Source: Syntrophales bacterium
GTDB taxonomy: Bacteria > Desulfobacterota > Syntrophia > Syntrophales > UBA2192
Direction: 5' to 3'
Assembly: GCA_025454095.1 (NCBI GenBank)
Contig: JALOPC010000009.1
Location: forward strand, 1-13,813
Length of the DNA stretch: 13,813 bases
Each line of letters starts with the position of its first letter. Position 1 is the stretch's first letter. The notes below the pieces were generated by a model. The model made no database searches and was not told the origin of the DNA. It saw only the letters and a list, made by a program, of their open reading frames with translations. This document shows positions 1 to 7,213 of this stretch, piece after piece. A program made the translations under genes and the position numbers.

Positions 1-863
1 GTCACCCCCTCGAACCGGGCCTTGTATTGCTGCTGGCTCTCGCGCGAGAAGAGCTTGAAGGGCTCCGAGATGCGGAATTCCTTCAGCCTGCCGTCGACGG
101 ACAGCGGCTCCCCGATGCGGTAGGTGATCGTGCCCGATCTGGCGAAGGGAGAATGGCCCGTGTAAACCCGGTCGGAGTTGTTGCAGCCCACGGGGACGAT
201 CTTCTTGCCCGAGTACAGGGCGATCTGGGCAATCCCTGTCCTGCCCGTGCCCAGCCGAAGCGAGCGGGTTCCCTCGGGGAAGATGATGAGGTTGAGGTTC
301 CACTCCCTGACCGCCCTCGTGCTCAGCTCTGCCACCTTCTCCATGAGGAACTGGTGGTAATCCTTCAGGTGCTCGATGAAACTCCTTTGGAAGAGGGTTT
401 TCGTTTCGTCCCCGAGTTTCGCCAGCGATGCGGCCTCGTCGATTTTCCCGTCGATCCAGTCCTTGATGACGCGGTACTCCTCTTTCCCGATCTTCCGGCC
501 GAAGCGCTGCTTGTAGTATTCCTCCACCAGGTACCCCATGGAAGGCACGGGGATGACGTTGCAGGTGTCCAGGCATTTGCCCACGACCTTGCTGCGGTAG
601 TATTTCCCCTTGGCCCAGACCGTCGTAAAGGGGTAGCGGAGCCGCCAGAGCTGGTACTGGAAGGGCCAGTAGTTGTAGCGGTCCGTGTGGTTCATGGCGA
701 AGATGACCGTCTCGTCGCGGGGAATCCTCTCCAGGTTCTCGAACCGGATATCCACATGCTGGAAGAGATGAAAGTTGGGGCCCAGGACGAAGGTCGCCAC
801 GAACCTCTGCCCGATGGGCGTCGAGGAGAGACGGATGCTGTCGAGATGTTTTTCGTCGATCAC
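1..863 (-). CDS. PlsC-type lysophospholipid acyltransferase, C-terminus cut by window edge
   Basis: The visible 287 codons encode a protein of the glycerolipid acyltransferase (PlsC/LPLAT) family, which transfers an acyl chain to a lysophospholipid or similar acceptor at the inner membrane. The sequence FPEGTRS, about two thirds of the way in, is the family's acceptor-binding block, and NHTDRYNYWPF near residue 60 is in the place of the catalytic NHxxxxD block. The segment between the two blocks is longer than in small PlsC enzymes. I chose the GTG at 863 because GGGAGG lies 9 nt upstream; an in-frame TTG 36 nt further up has no ribosome binding site. A weak minus-strand promoter (TTGCGA, 16 nt, TAATAG at about 931-904) may drive it. 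The gene diverges from the methyltransferase at 1022. The oddity is motif I: His is followed by Asp at +2 and by Asn at +5, where Asp is expected. The exact substrate cannot be told from sequence. Confidence 0.85.
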   Translation of the reverse strand, partial: MIDEKHLDSIRLSSTPIGQRFVATFVLGPNFHLFQHVDIRFENLERIPRDETVIFAMNHTDRYNYWPFQYQLWRLRYPFTTVWAKGKYYRSKVVGKCLDTCNVIPVPSMGYLVEEYYKQRFGRKIGKEEYRVIKDWIDGKIDEAASLAKLGDETKTLFQRSFIEHLKDYHQFLMEKVAELSTRAVREWNLNLIIFPEGTRSLRLGTGRTGIAQIALYSGKKIVPVGCNNSDRVYTGHSPFARSGTITYRIGEPLSVDGRLKEFRISEPFKLFSRESQQQYKARFEGV

Positions 864-961
864 GATCGAGGCCCTCCCGGAAACCGGCCCTTCATGCAAG
901 TTTCTATTATCATAACACTTTCCTTTCGCAAGGATTTTCTGTCTTGCCCCGTTCGCCGCCC

Positions 962-990
962 TTTACATCCCCGCAAGGCTGTGTTTTACT
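962..990 (+). promoter_or_regulatory. candidate sigma70 promoter for the methyltransferase gene
   Basis: TTTACA (962-967) and TTTACT (985-990) are separated by exactly 17 nt and lie just upstream of the ATG at 1022. Each hexamer departs from consensus, so this is only a plausible site. Confidence 0.35.
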
Positions 991-1021
991 GCCTCATGCT
1001 CGAGCAAAGGCGGCCCACGGC

Positions 1022-2194
1022 ATGACCCACTGGAACGAAAAGCGAAGAATTCTCATCACCTGCGCGCGCGGGACCCCCGGGATTCTCTCGGGGGAGCTCC
1101 AGGCGCTTCGCCTCCCCGTGCGAGCGATGCAGGAGACGGCCCTCGAGACGGAAGGCAGTCTTGCCGACACCGTCCGTCTCAATCTCTCCCTGCGCACGGC
1201 CCAGCGCATCCTGTATCTCCTCGATGCCTTTCCGGCCGGGCAGGCCCAGGACCTGTACCGGCGCCTGGTGAAGCTGCCCTGGGAACGATTCATCGCCGCC
1301 GACGGGTACCTCTCGGTTACATCGAGCGTCAAGACCGACGCCGTCAACGACACCCGGTTTGCCAACGTGAAGACGAAGGACGCCATCGTGGACCGCATCC
1401 GCGAAAAACAGGGCCGCCGACCCGACTCGGGCCCGGGGCGCCAGGGGGCCGTCGTCCACCTGCACTGGGAGGGCGATCGCTGCGAGGTCTGGCTCGACAC
1501 ATCCGGAGAGCCTCTCTCGCGGCGGGGCTACCGGAAGATCCCCCTCGAGGCCCCCATGCAGGAGACCCTGGCTGCCGCCGTGGTCCTGGCCACGGGATGG
1601 GACGGTACGGTGCCCCTGGTCAACCCCATGTGCGGCAGCGGCACCCTGGCGATCGAGGGGGCCCTCATTGCCCTGGGCCGGGCGCCGGGAATCCTGCGGC
1701 AGAACTTCGGGTTCATGCACATCCTGGGGTTTGACCGGCCCGCATTCGAGAGGCAGAGGGACCTTCTCAAGAAGGCTGCCCGGCGAAAAGGCGACGGGCG
1801 CATCGTTGCCACGGATATCCGGCCCGAGGCCGTCGAAGCGGCAAGACAAAATGCCCGGACGGCGGGGGTGGAGCACCTCATCGAATTCGGGGCCTGCGAC
1901 TTCCGTGATACCGCTGTCCCCGGGGGCGACGGGGTCGTCATCCTCAACCCCGAGTACGGCGAGCGGATGGGCGATGCCGCCAAGCTGGGGGAGATCTACA
2001 AGGCAATCGGGGATTTTTTCAAGAGCCGGTGCATGGGCTACCGGGGCTATATCTTTACGGGCAATCTCGATCTGGCCAAGAGGGTCGGTCTGCGGACGAA
2101 GCGCAGAATCCCCTTCTACAACGGGCCCATCGAGTGCCGGCTGCTCGAGTACGAACTCTACCGCGGAAGCCGGAAGGACAGCGCCGGGGGCTGA
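1022..2194 (+). CDS. THUMP-domain class I SAM-dependent RNA methyltransferase (RlmL-like)
   Basis: A 390-residue protein of the RlmL/YcbY N-terminal methyltransferase family, which methylates a guanine N2 in 23S rRNA (G2445 in E. coli). An N-terminal THUMP-like RNA-binding region covers roughly residues 45-160. The Rossmann domain follows: SAM-binding motif I is NPMCGSGTLAIEGA (201-214), the ribose-binding acidic residue is D265 in ATDIRPEA, and motif IV is NPEYGER (309-315). RlmL proper has NPPYGER, so the second Pro is replaced by Glu here. FYNGPIECRL near the C-terminus also fits the family. The protein lacks the second methyltransferase domain (RlmK part) that is fused in E. coli RlmKL. 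The start at 1022 gives the RILITCARGT N-terminus typical of the family, with a modest AAAGG upstream; the frame is open further upstream without a ribosome binding site. The gene is monocistronic, closed by the terminator at 2219-2262. The exact target base is not known. Confidence 0.88.
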   Translation: MTHWNEKRRILITCARGTPGILSGELQALRLPVRAMQETALETEGSLADTVRLNLSLRTAQRILYLLDAFPAGQAQDLYRRLVKLPWERFIAADGYLSVTSSVKTDAVNDTRFANVKTKDAIVDRIREKQGRRPDSGPGRQGAVVHLHWEGDRCEVWLDTSGEPLSRRGYRKIPLEAPMQETLAAAVVLATGWDGTVPLVNPMCGSGTLAIEGALIALGRAPGILRQNFGFMHILGFDRPAFERQRDLLKKAARRKGDGRIVATDIRPEAVEAARQNARTAGVEHLIEFGACDFRDTAVPGGDGVVILNPEYGERMGDAAKLGEIYKAIGDFFKSRCMGYRGYIFTGNLDLAKRVGLRTKRRIPFYNGPIECRLLEYELYRGSRKDSAGG

Positions 2195-2218
2195 GTCCTC
2201 TCTGGAGCGGAATTTGCA

Positions 2219-2262
2219 CGCCCCACGGGAAGGGTCAACGGACCCGCCCGCGGGGCGTTTTT
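2219..2262 (+). terminator. rho-independent terminator after the methyltransferase gene
   Basis: CGCCCCACGGG (2219-2229) pairs with CCCGCGGGGCG (2247-2257), 11 positions with one mismatch, and is followed directly by TTTTT. It separates the methyltransferase from the secreted-protein gene at 2298. Confidence 0.8.
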
Positions 2263-2297
2263 ACTTGGCAAGATGTGAGGATTTCAAGGAGGCAGTG

Positions 2298-2996
2298 ATG
2301 AAAAAGATCATCGTTTTGTTTGCAGCCCTGATGTTTCTGGCGCCGGCGGCAAGCGTTTCGGCACAGAGCGTGAGCACGGGCATCTCCATCGCCAACGGCG
2401 AGCTGCAGAGTTTCTACCTCGCCGTCGGGGACTACTACCGGGTACCCGAGTCCCGCGTCGTGCACGTGAAGCAGCGCTACCACGTCCACGACGAAGAGCT
2501 TCCCGTGGTGTTCTTCCTGGCCTCCAGGGCCCACGTCGACCCTGCCGTGATCATCGATCTTCGCCTTCGTCAGCGGATGAGCTGGCTCAACATCACGCTC
2601 CATTACGGACTGACCCCCGAGATCTACTATGTGCCCGTGCAGCGCGTGGGGCCTCCCTACGGCAATGCCTACGGGCACTACAAGAAGCACGGCAAGGACT
2701 ACAAGAAGGTCAGGCTCGCGGATTCCGACGTGGTCAACCTCGTGAACCTGCGCTTCATGTCCGAGTATCACGGGGTGGCCGCCGAAGTGGTCATGGACCG
2801 CAGGGGAAAAGGCGAGCGGTTCGTCGTCATGAACGATCGCTATTACAAGGAAAAGGGAAAGCATCGCGGCCGCGACGACGACCGGGGCAAGGGGAAGGAC
2901 AGGGACGACAAGTGGGACAAGAAGGACAAGAAAGACAAGGACGACAAACACGATAAGAACAAAGGCAAGGGACACGGCAAAGGCAAGGACGATTAA
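2298..2996 (+). CDS. secreted hypothetical protein with a Lys/Asp/Gly-rich tail
   Basis: A 232-residue protein that I cannot assign to a named family. Residues 1-22 are a clear Sec signal peptide (KK, hydrophobic core, cleavage after SVSA), so it should be periplasmic or outside the cell. Residues 23 to about 183 form a globular part with Tyr- and Val-rich segments (YYRVPESRVVHVKQRYHV, ASRAHVDPAVIIDLRL). Residues 184-232 are a low-complexity tail made almost only of Lys, Asp, Gly, His and Arg, likely disordered. The tail alternates charges, which could bind divalent metals, polyanions or cell-wall polymer; that is inference. Start choice: AAGGAGG sits 8 nt before ATG 2298, and the upstream open frame lies inside the methyltransferase gene. 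Terminators on both sides make it a single-gene unit, with a bidirectional terminator downstream. Confidence 0.8.
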   Translation: MKKIIVLFAALMFLAPAASVSAQSVSTGISIANGELQSFYLAVGDYYRVPESRVVHVKQRYHVHDEELPVVFFLASRAHVDPAVIIDLRLRQRMSWLNITLHYGLTPEIYYVPVQRVGPPYGNAYGHYKKHGKDYKKVRLADSDVVNLVNLRFMSEYHGVAAEVVMDRRGKGERFVVMNDRYYKEKGKHRGRDDDRGKGKDRDDKWDKKDKKDKDDKHDKNKGKGHGKGKDD

Positions 2997-3001
2997 CTGA
3001 A

Positions 3002-3029
3002 AGGGTTCAGGGTACAGGGGACAGGGTCC
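3002..3029. repeat. four tandem 7 bp units (AGGGTNC-type)
   Basis: AGGGTTC, AGGGTAC, AGGGGAC and AGGGTCC follow each other without gaps between the stop at 2996 and the terminator. Similar heptamers occur on the other strand at 7816-7836. Confidence 0.75.
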
Positions 3030-3045
3030 AGGCAAGAAACAAAGA

Positions 3046-3077
3046 AAAGGGGCGCCGCCGCAGGGCAGCGCCCCTTT
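3046..3077. terminator. bidirectional rho-independent terminator
   Basis: AAAGGGGCGC (3046-3055) and GCGCCCCTTT (3068-3077) form a perfect 10 bp stem with a 12 nt loop. The plus strand continues CGTTTGTTTT and the minus strand TTCTTTGTTT, so it can stop both the plus gene ending at 2996 and the convergent UPF0182 gene ending at 3086. Confidence 0.85.
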
Positions 3078-3085
3078 CGTTTGTT

Positions 3086-5812
3086 TTACTTCCTGCGCTC
3101 CACGGATCGCAGGGATTCATCCATCTTCCGCAGTTCTTCCCCGTAGGCGGCCCAGTTGCCCTGTTTCATGTACTCCTGGGCCCTCCGGTAATGCTGCAGG
3201 GCCTCGAGGGCCATTTCCCGATCCGTCCTCTCCCTCGCTTCCGCTGCCGCCGTCGCGGCCGGAGGTCTCCCCCCCCTGTCGCGGATCAGCTCGCCGCCGA
3301 AGATGCGCTGCAGCGACTGCTCGAGCGTCTCCTCCATGGCGATCATGTTGCCGAAGGCCACGATGACCCGCTTGAGTTCGGGCAGCTGTCCCTTCTCGGC
3401 CGAGAGGTAGAGCGGCTGAACGTAGAGGATCGATTTCTCGATGGGGATCGCCAGCAGGCTGCCCCGGATCGCCGAGGAGCCCCGCTGGTTCCACAGCGAG
3501 AGCTGCTTGGAGATCTCGGCATCCTGGTCGATGCGGGCGTCGATCTGCCGCGGGCCGTAGACGAGCTTCTGCTTCGGGAACTGATAGGCGATGAGCTTGC
3601 CGTAGTTGGGCATGTCGCAGCGGACGGCCATCCAGGCGGCCATGTTGTCCTTGCGGCTCGGCGTGAAGGGGACGAGCATGATGAACTCCTCCTTCTTCTC
3701 GCCGGGCAGCTTCATGATCGTGTAGTAGGGGTCCATCTCCTGCTCGCCGCTGCGTCCCGGCCTGCCCGGGATGGCCCAGAGGTCCTCCTTGTTGTAGAAG
3801 ACCTGGGGATCCTGCATGTGGTAGGCCCGGAACATGTGGGCCTGGATGCCCAGCATCCCGCCGGGGTAGCGAACGTGCTTCTGCAGGGCCTCGGGCATCT
3901 CGGCCATGGGCTTGAAGACCCCCGGGAAGATCTTCGCGTAGGTCTGCAGGATGGGGTCCGTTGCGTCGCTCACGTAGAGCTGCACCGTGCCGTCGTAGGC
4001 GTCGACGACGGCCTTGATGGAGTTGCGGACGTAGTTGCCCACGTTCTTCATGGGCTCCGAGTAGGGGAAGCGGTCCGTCATCGTGTAGCCGTCGACGAAC
4101 CAGACGAGCCGCCCCTCGGGGGTGATGACGAGGTAGGGGTCGCCCTCGAGGCGCGCGAAGGGCGCGATCCGCGCGACGCGCTCCCGCACCGTGCGATAGT
4201 ACATGATGCGGCTCTCGTCGGTGATTTCGTTGGCCAGCAGGATCGTCACCGAGCCGAACCGGGCGGCGAAAAGGAGCTTGCGGAAGAAGGACAGGGGCAC
4301 GCCGCCCTTGCCCTCGTACGTCGAATACACGTTCTTGTCCCCCACGGGGTAGTCGAACTCGGGGGCCTTGGTGCGCACGAAGACGTAGTCGTTCGACGTC
4401 TCCCCGTAGTAGATCTCCGGCCGGGAGACCTTGAGGTTGGCCGTCGAGACGGGCGGGATGTCCTTGATGAAGAATTCGGGGAGACCCTCGGCGGTGACGC
4501 GGTTGACGGGGCCCACGACGATGCCGTAGCCGTGGGTGTAGGTCAGGTGCTCGTTCACCCAGGTCCTGGACGGCAGCGACGGGTAGTGCATCTCGCGCGG
4601 CGAGAGCATCACCTGGCGGTACTCGCCGTTGACCATGTAGCGGTCGTTGTCCACGTCGGTGAACTTGTAGTACGTCCGGATTTCCTGGAGCTGGCCGTAG
4701 GTCTGAAGCAGCGGCGCGTCGTTCCAGAGGCGGATGTTCTTGATCGTGAGGTCGTTCCGGCGCAAATCCTCGCGGGTCAGGTTCTCCTCGGCGGGGAAGT
4801 CCCGCTCTTCGATGTTCTCGAGCTGGTAGGCCAGGCGGGTGTACTGGATGTTCCACTCGATGTAGGGCCGCTCGAGGACGATCTCGTTGGGGATGACCTG
4901 GAACTTCTGCACGAAGGTCGGGTAGACCCCGCGGCCCAGGATGAAGAGGGCCGCGAAGGCGCCGACGGCCACGATGGGGATCAGCGCCTTGCCGACGAAG
5001 GCGTAGGCGACGATCGCCGCCCCGGAGAGCACGGAGACGACCATGAGGGCTTTGAGGACCCAGAGCTGGGTTGTCACGTCGGTGTAGCCCGGGCCGAAGA
5101 CGACGCCGCGCTTGGTGAACAGGATCTCGTTGAGGGAGAGCCACGAGCCGAAGACACCCCAGAAGAAAAAGAGCGACACGAGGATCAGCAGGTGCCGCTT
5201 CGCCGCCGGCGCGAGGCTGAAGACCTGCGGCGGCCGGATGACCACGGCCTTGCGGACGACGTAGACCATGGTCGTGGCGACGAGGGTGAAGAGGTTCAAA
5301 CTCACGAACCAGCCGAAGAGGTGGCTCAGCAGGGGCAGCTGGAAGACGTAGAACCCGATGTCCTTCCCGAAGAGGGGGTCGTTCACCCCGAAGGGCGTGG
5401 CGTTGAAGTACAGAAGCAGGTTCTCCCACTGACTGGCTCCGGCCAGCGCGGCAAACAGGCTGAGCAGAAGGGAGATCACCAGGATCAGAAGCTGAAAGGG
5501 TTTCTTCCCGGGGGTCACGTCGATCGTGTCGCTTCCCTCGTGCAGCTGAAATTGCGGGGCCAGGCGGTTGGCCGCGGTGAGGTTCAGGAAGAAGAACAGG
5601 AAATAGGGGATGCCGAAGAACGCGGCCGCCTTGAGCTGCGCGATCAGGCTGACGGTGAAGACGCTTTCGTAGCCCACCTCCTGGAACCAGAACCAGTCCG
5701 CGATCAGGCCCGCTGTCCGCCAGAAGAAAAAGAACAGGGCGCCCAGGACGAGGGCCAGGATGAAGCCGCGCGGCAGTTTTGTCGGAGGCCGGATGGTGCG
5801 GATGTCGACCAT
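3086..5812 (-). CDS. UPF0182 family integral membrane protein
   Basis: A 908-residue protein of the UPF0182 family (COG1615), large membrane proteins of unknown function. The N-terminal part, up to about residue 305, holds about seven hydrophobic segments, including ILALVLGALFFFFW, YFLFFFLNLTA, LLILVISLLLSLFAALAG, LLILVSLFFFWGVFGSWLSL and the last pair around VVSVLSGAAIVAYAF and IVAVGAFAALFILGRGVYP. The rest is a long soluble region, probably extracytoplasmic, with family-typical stretches such as ERPYIEWNIQYTRLAY, YTHGYGIVVGPVN and PYSEPMKNVGNYVRNS. An Ala/Glu-rich linker leads to a short TPR-like helical tail (ALEALQHYRRAQEYMKQGNW). Start choice: ATG at 5812 has AAGGGG about 10 nt upstream, and the promoter at 5868-5896 places transcription start near 5860. 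This rules out the longer open frame starting at 5896. The gene ends at the bidirectional terminator. Confidence 0.9.
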   Translation of the reverse strand: MVDIRTIRPPTKLPRGFILALVLGALFFFFWRTAGLIADWFWFQEVGYESVFTVSLIAQLKAAAFFGIPYFLFFFLNLTAANRLAPQFQLHEGSDTIDVTPGKKPFQLLILVISLLLSLFAALAGASQWENLLLYFNATPFGVNDPLFGKDIGFYVFQLPLLSHLFGWFVSLNLFTLVATTMVYVVRKAVVIRPPQVFSLAPAAKRHLLILVSLFFFWGVFGSWLSLNEILFTKRGVVFGPGYTDVTTQLWVLKALMVVSVLSGAAIVAYAFVGKALIPIVAVGAFAALFILGRGVYPTFVQKFQVIPNEIVLERPYIEWNIQYTRLAYQLENIEERDFPAEENLTREDLRRNDLTIKNIRLWNDAPLLQTYGQLQEIRTYYKFTDVDNDRYMVNGEYRQVMLSPREMHYPSLPSRTWVNEHLTYTHGYGIVVGPVNRVTAEGLPEFFIKDIPPVSTANLKVSRPEIYYGETSNDYVFVRTKAPEFDYPVGDKNVYSTYEGKGGVPLSFFRKLLFAARFGSVTILLANEITDESRIMYYRTVRERVARIAPFARLEGDPYLVITPEGRLVWFVDGYTMTDRFPYSEPMKNVGNYVRNSIKAVVDAYDGTVQLYVSDATDPILQTYAKIFPGVFKPMAEMPEALQKHVRYPGGMLGIQAHMFRAYHMQDPQVFYNKEDLWAIPGRPGRSGEQEMDPYYTIMKLPGEKKEEFIMLVPFTPSRKDNMAAWMAVRCDMPNYGKLIAYQFPKQKLVYGPRQIDARIDQDAEISKQLSLWNQRGSSAIRGSLLAIPIEKSILYVQPLYLSAEKGQLPELKRVIVAFGNMIAMEETLEQSLQRIFGGELIRDRGGRPPAATAAAEARERTDREMALEALQHYRRAQEYMKQGNWAAYGEELRKMDESLRSVERRK

Positions 5813-5867
5813 GATGGGGGGTCCCCTTTTGTCCGTCGTTTCCCGGGTTTCCGGGCATCTATGGCGC

Positions 5868-5896
5868 ACTATAGGGTATCCCCCGGGGGCTGTCAA
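5868..5896 (-). promoter_or_regulatory. sigma70 promoter of the UPF0182 gene with palindromic spacer
   Basis: On the minus strand TTGACA (5896-5891) and TATAGT (5873-5868) are separated by exactly 17 nt, close to consensus. The spacer contains the perfect palindrome CCCCCGGGGG (5880-5889). The predicted leader to the ATG at 5812 is about 48 nt. Confidence 0.8.
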
Positions 5897-5960
5897 GGGA
5901 TGTGGCCCGCACGGGCCTTGACGGGGAGTGTATAATTCGTCTATGCATGAACCGAAACTT

Positions 5961-6005
5961 CCCCCTTCCCTTTTCCCTCGCGGGAGAGCGTCAGGGTGAG
6001 GGGGA
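5961..6005. repeat. REP-like intergenic element, CCCTC...GGGAG...GTGAGGGGG type
   Basis: The segment has a C-rich left part, a small hairpin (TCCC TCGC GGGA) and a right end TCAGGGTGAGGGGGA. It resembles an extragenic element seen widely in proteobacteria, and matches in layout the outer element near 13586-13662 (CCTCTCCC...GGTGAGGGTG). It lies in the leader of the gene at 6037. Confidence 0.55.
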
Positions 6006-6036
6006 CATCGGAGTCCAAAAGGGGGGACCCGCCGCC

Positions 6037-6300
6037 ATGGAAGCCTACAGGATCGGAGATCACGTCGTTGCCGCGGACACGGAGGAAGACGCCCGGCACT
6101 TTTACCGGGAGGAGGTCGGGAAGGATGCGCCAGCGGAGATCGAGGAGTTGATCGTCTCTTACGAGGTGCCGGCCGGGGAGGGGAAAACGGCCACCATCCG
6201 GGACCTGATGAACAAGGTGATGGACGAGCGGTCCGCGTGGCTGCGGCTGGGCGTGCCCTGCGAGCTGCACTGGCCGTTCATCATCGCGAAGCTGAAATAA
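6037..6300 (+). CDS. small hypothetical protein, 87 aa
   Basis: I do not recognise a family. The protein has no signal peptide or membrane segment and is acidic, with a small alpha/beta look: a short strand start (AYRIGDHVVAADT), a helix rich in Glu and Arg (EEDARHFYREEVG), a strand (EELIVSYEVPA), and a C-terminal helix with Trp residues (SAWLRLGVPCELHWPFIIAKLK). It has one Cys. The start ATG 6037 has AAGGGGGGA about 11 nt upstream. The frame is open up to 5902, but that stretch runs through the REP-like element at 5961-6005 and would give a non-protein-like extension. A TATAAT at 5931-5936 could be a -10 box, but has no correctly spaced -35. Confidence 0.7.
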   Translation: MEAYRIGDHVVAADTEEDARHFYREEVGKDAPAEIEELIVSYEVPAGEGKTATIRDLMNKVMDERSAWLRLGVPCELHWPFIIAKLK

Positions 6301-6324
6301 GGGGGTCGGGCTGCAGGGTTTATT

Positions 6325-6362
6325 CCCTCCCCCTTTTGAAAGAGGAGCGAAGGGGATTTTCC
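6325..6362 (+). repeat. 38 bp hairpin repeat, copy 1 of 3
   Basis: Begins CCCTCCCCCTTTTGAAAG and ends AGGGGATTTTCC. It shares the layout C-run, T-rich, A-rich, G-run, spacer, GGGGATTT with the copies at 7761-7798 and 8447-8484, all in the same orientation. It lies just downstream of the gene ending at 6300. Confidence 0.7.
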
Positions 6363-6377
6363 TGAAAAAAGAATTTG

Positions 6378-6437
6378 TCATTCCGGGCTCGACCCGGAAT
6401 CCAGTCTTGCTATGGATTCCCGCTTCCGCGGGAATGA
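6378..6437. repeat. REPIN-like double hairpin
   Basis: Two adjacent hairpins form one larger inverted repeat. The outer ends are TCATTCC (6378-6384) and GGAATGA (6431-6437); the inner ends are GGAATCCA (6396-6403) and TGGATTCC (6413-6420). Each half folds on itself: TTCCGGG/CCCGGAA on the left, and TTCCCGC around TTC with GCGGGAA on the right. The layout is that of paired REP sequences in opposite orientation. Confidence 0.8.
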
Positions 6438-6454
6438 TACCTCGAGGTGATTTG

Positions 6455-7213
6455 TTGCTCCGCTTACGCCCGATCCTCTTCCTGCTCATCCTCCTGGTGT
6501 TTGCCGGCTGCGCCCGGCGGGAGACGCCTTCCGAGCCTATCCGGCCCGCCGGCAAGGGGACCATGCCGGCCCGGATGGGCTTCACCATCCAGGCCGGGGC
6601 TTTCTCGAAGGCCGAGAACGCGGCACGGCTCACGAGCCGTCTCAACCGCGAGGGCCTTTCCGCCTACTACTTCGTCTACAAAACGGGGCTCTACAAGGTC
6701 CGCTTCGGAAACTTCAAGACCGCCGAGGCCGCCTCGGAACGCGCCCGGCGCCTCGTGGACAAGGGCATCATCGAGGAGTACTGGGTCGTCAACCCCCGCG
6801 AGTACGCGATCGCCCTCAAGGACGAGAAGGGCGAGGACTATGTCCGCGACGAGATCGTGCGGACGGCAAGGGCCTTCATCGGCGTCCCCTACCTCTGGGG
6901 CGGCGACTCGGCCGACGAGGGCTTCGACTGCAGCGGGTTCACCATGGCCGTCTACCAGTACAACGGGCTCATGCTGCCCCACTCGTCGCGCGATCAGTCC
7001 GAGATGGGAAACGCCGTCGGCAGAAGCCGTCTCGAGAAAGGCGACCTGGTCTTCTTCAACACGAACAACTCGGGCAAGGTCTCCCACGTGGGGGTCTACA
7101 TCGGCGGGGGGCGCTTCATCCACGCGCCCGGCCGGGGCAAGAAGATCGGCATCGAATCGCTCGACGGCAAATACTACAGCACGCACTACGCAGGCGGGCG
7201 CTCACTGCTGTGA
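6455..7213 (+). CDS. SPOR-domain NlpC/P60 lipoprotein, putative peptidoglycan endopeptidase
   Basis: A 252-residue exported protein that likely cleaves peptide stems of peptidoglycan. Residues 1-18 are a signal sequence ending VFAGC, with Cys19 as the lipid-attachment residue. The Phe at -3 is a weak point of this lipobox. Residues 42-112 form a SPOR domain (FTIQAGAFSKAENAARL...YKVRFGNFKTAEAA), which binds denuded glycan strands, often at the division site. The NlpC/P60 domain runs from about 130 to the end, with catalytic Cys159 in FDCSGF, His211 in SHVGVYIGGG and the third polar residue probably His223 in FIHAPGRG. Start choice is uncertain: TTG 6455 and TTG 6452 lie just after GAGGTGA (6444-6450), a seven-base match to the anti-Shine-Dalgarno sequence. 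An ATG at 6434 lies inside the REPIN-like element and lacks such a site. The end overlaps the convergent kinase-like gene by 12 bp. Confidence 0.88.
   Translation: MLRLRPILFLLILLVFAGCARRETPSEPIRPAGKGTMPARMGFTIQAGAFSKAENAARLTSRLNREGLSAYYFVYKTGLYKVRFGNFKTAEAASERARRLVDKGIIEEYWVVNPREYAIALKDEKGEDYVRDEIVRTARAFIGVPYLWGGDSADEGFDCSGFTMAVYQYNGLMLPHSSRDQSEMGNAVGRSRLEKGDLVFFNTNNSGKVSHVGVYIGGGRFIHAPGRGKKIGIESLDGKYYSTHYAGGRSLL

Noticed and set aside
27..1025. Long plus-strand open frame over the left edge
   Set aside because: It is antisense to the PlsC-type acyltransferase, whose FPEGTRS motif is clear; the plus product has no recognisable features.
3191..5935. A 914-codon open frame on the plus strand opposite the UPF0182 gene
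   Set aside because: It is the antisense shadow of a strongly supported membrane protein gene; its product is rich in Glu, Gly, Val, Arg and His with no domain, and no ribosome binding site precedes it. GC-rich codon use opens this frame.
5919..5936. TTGACG followed by TATAAT as a promoter for the gene at 6037
   Set aside because: Only 6 nt separate the two hexamers, far too few for a sigma70 promoter; TATAAT alone may still act as a -10.
6378..6437. The double hairpin as a terminator of the gene ending at 6300
   Set aside because: No T-run follows either hairpin, and the two-part inverted layout fits REP/REPIN repeats better.
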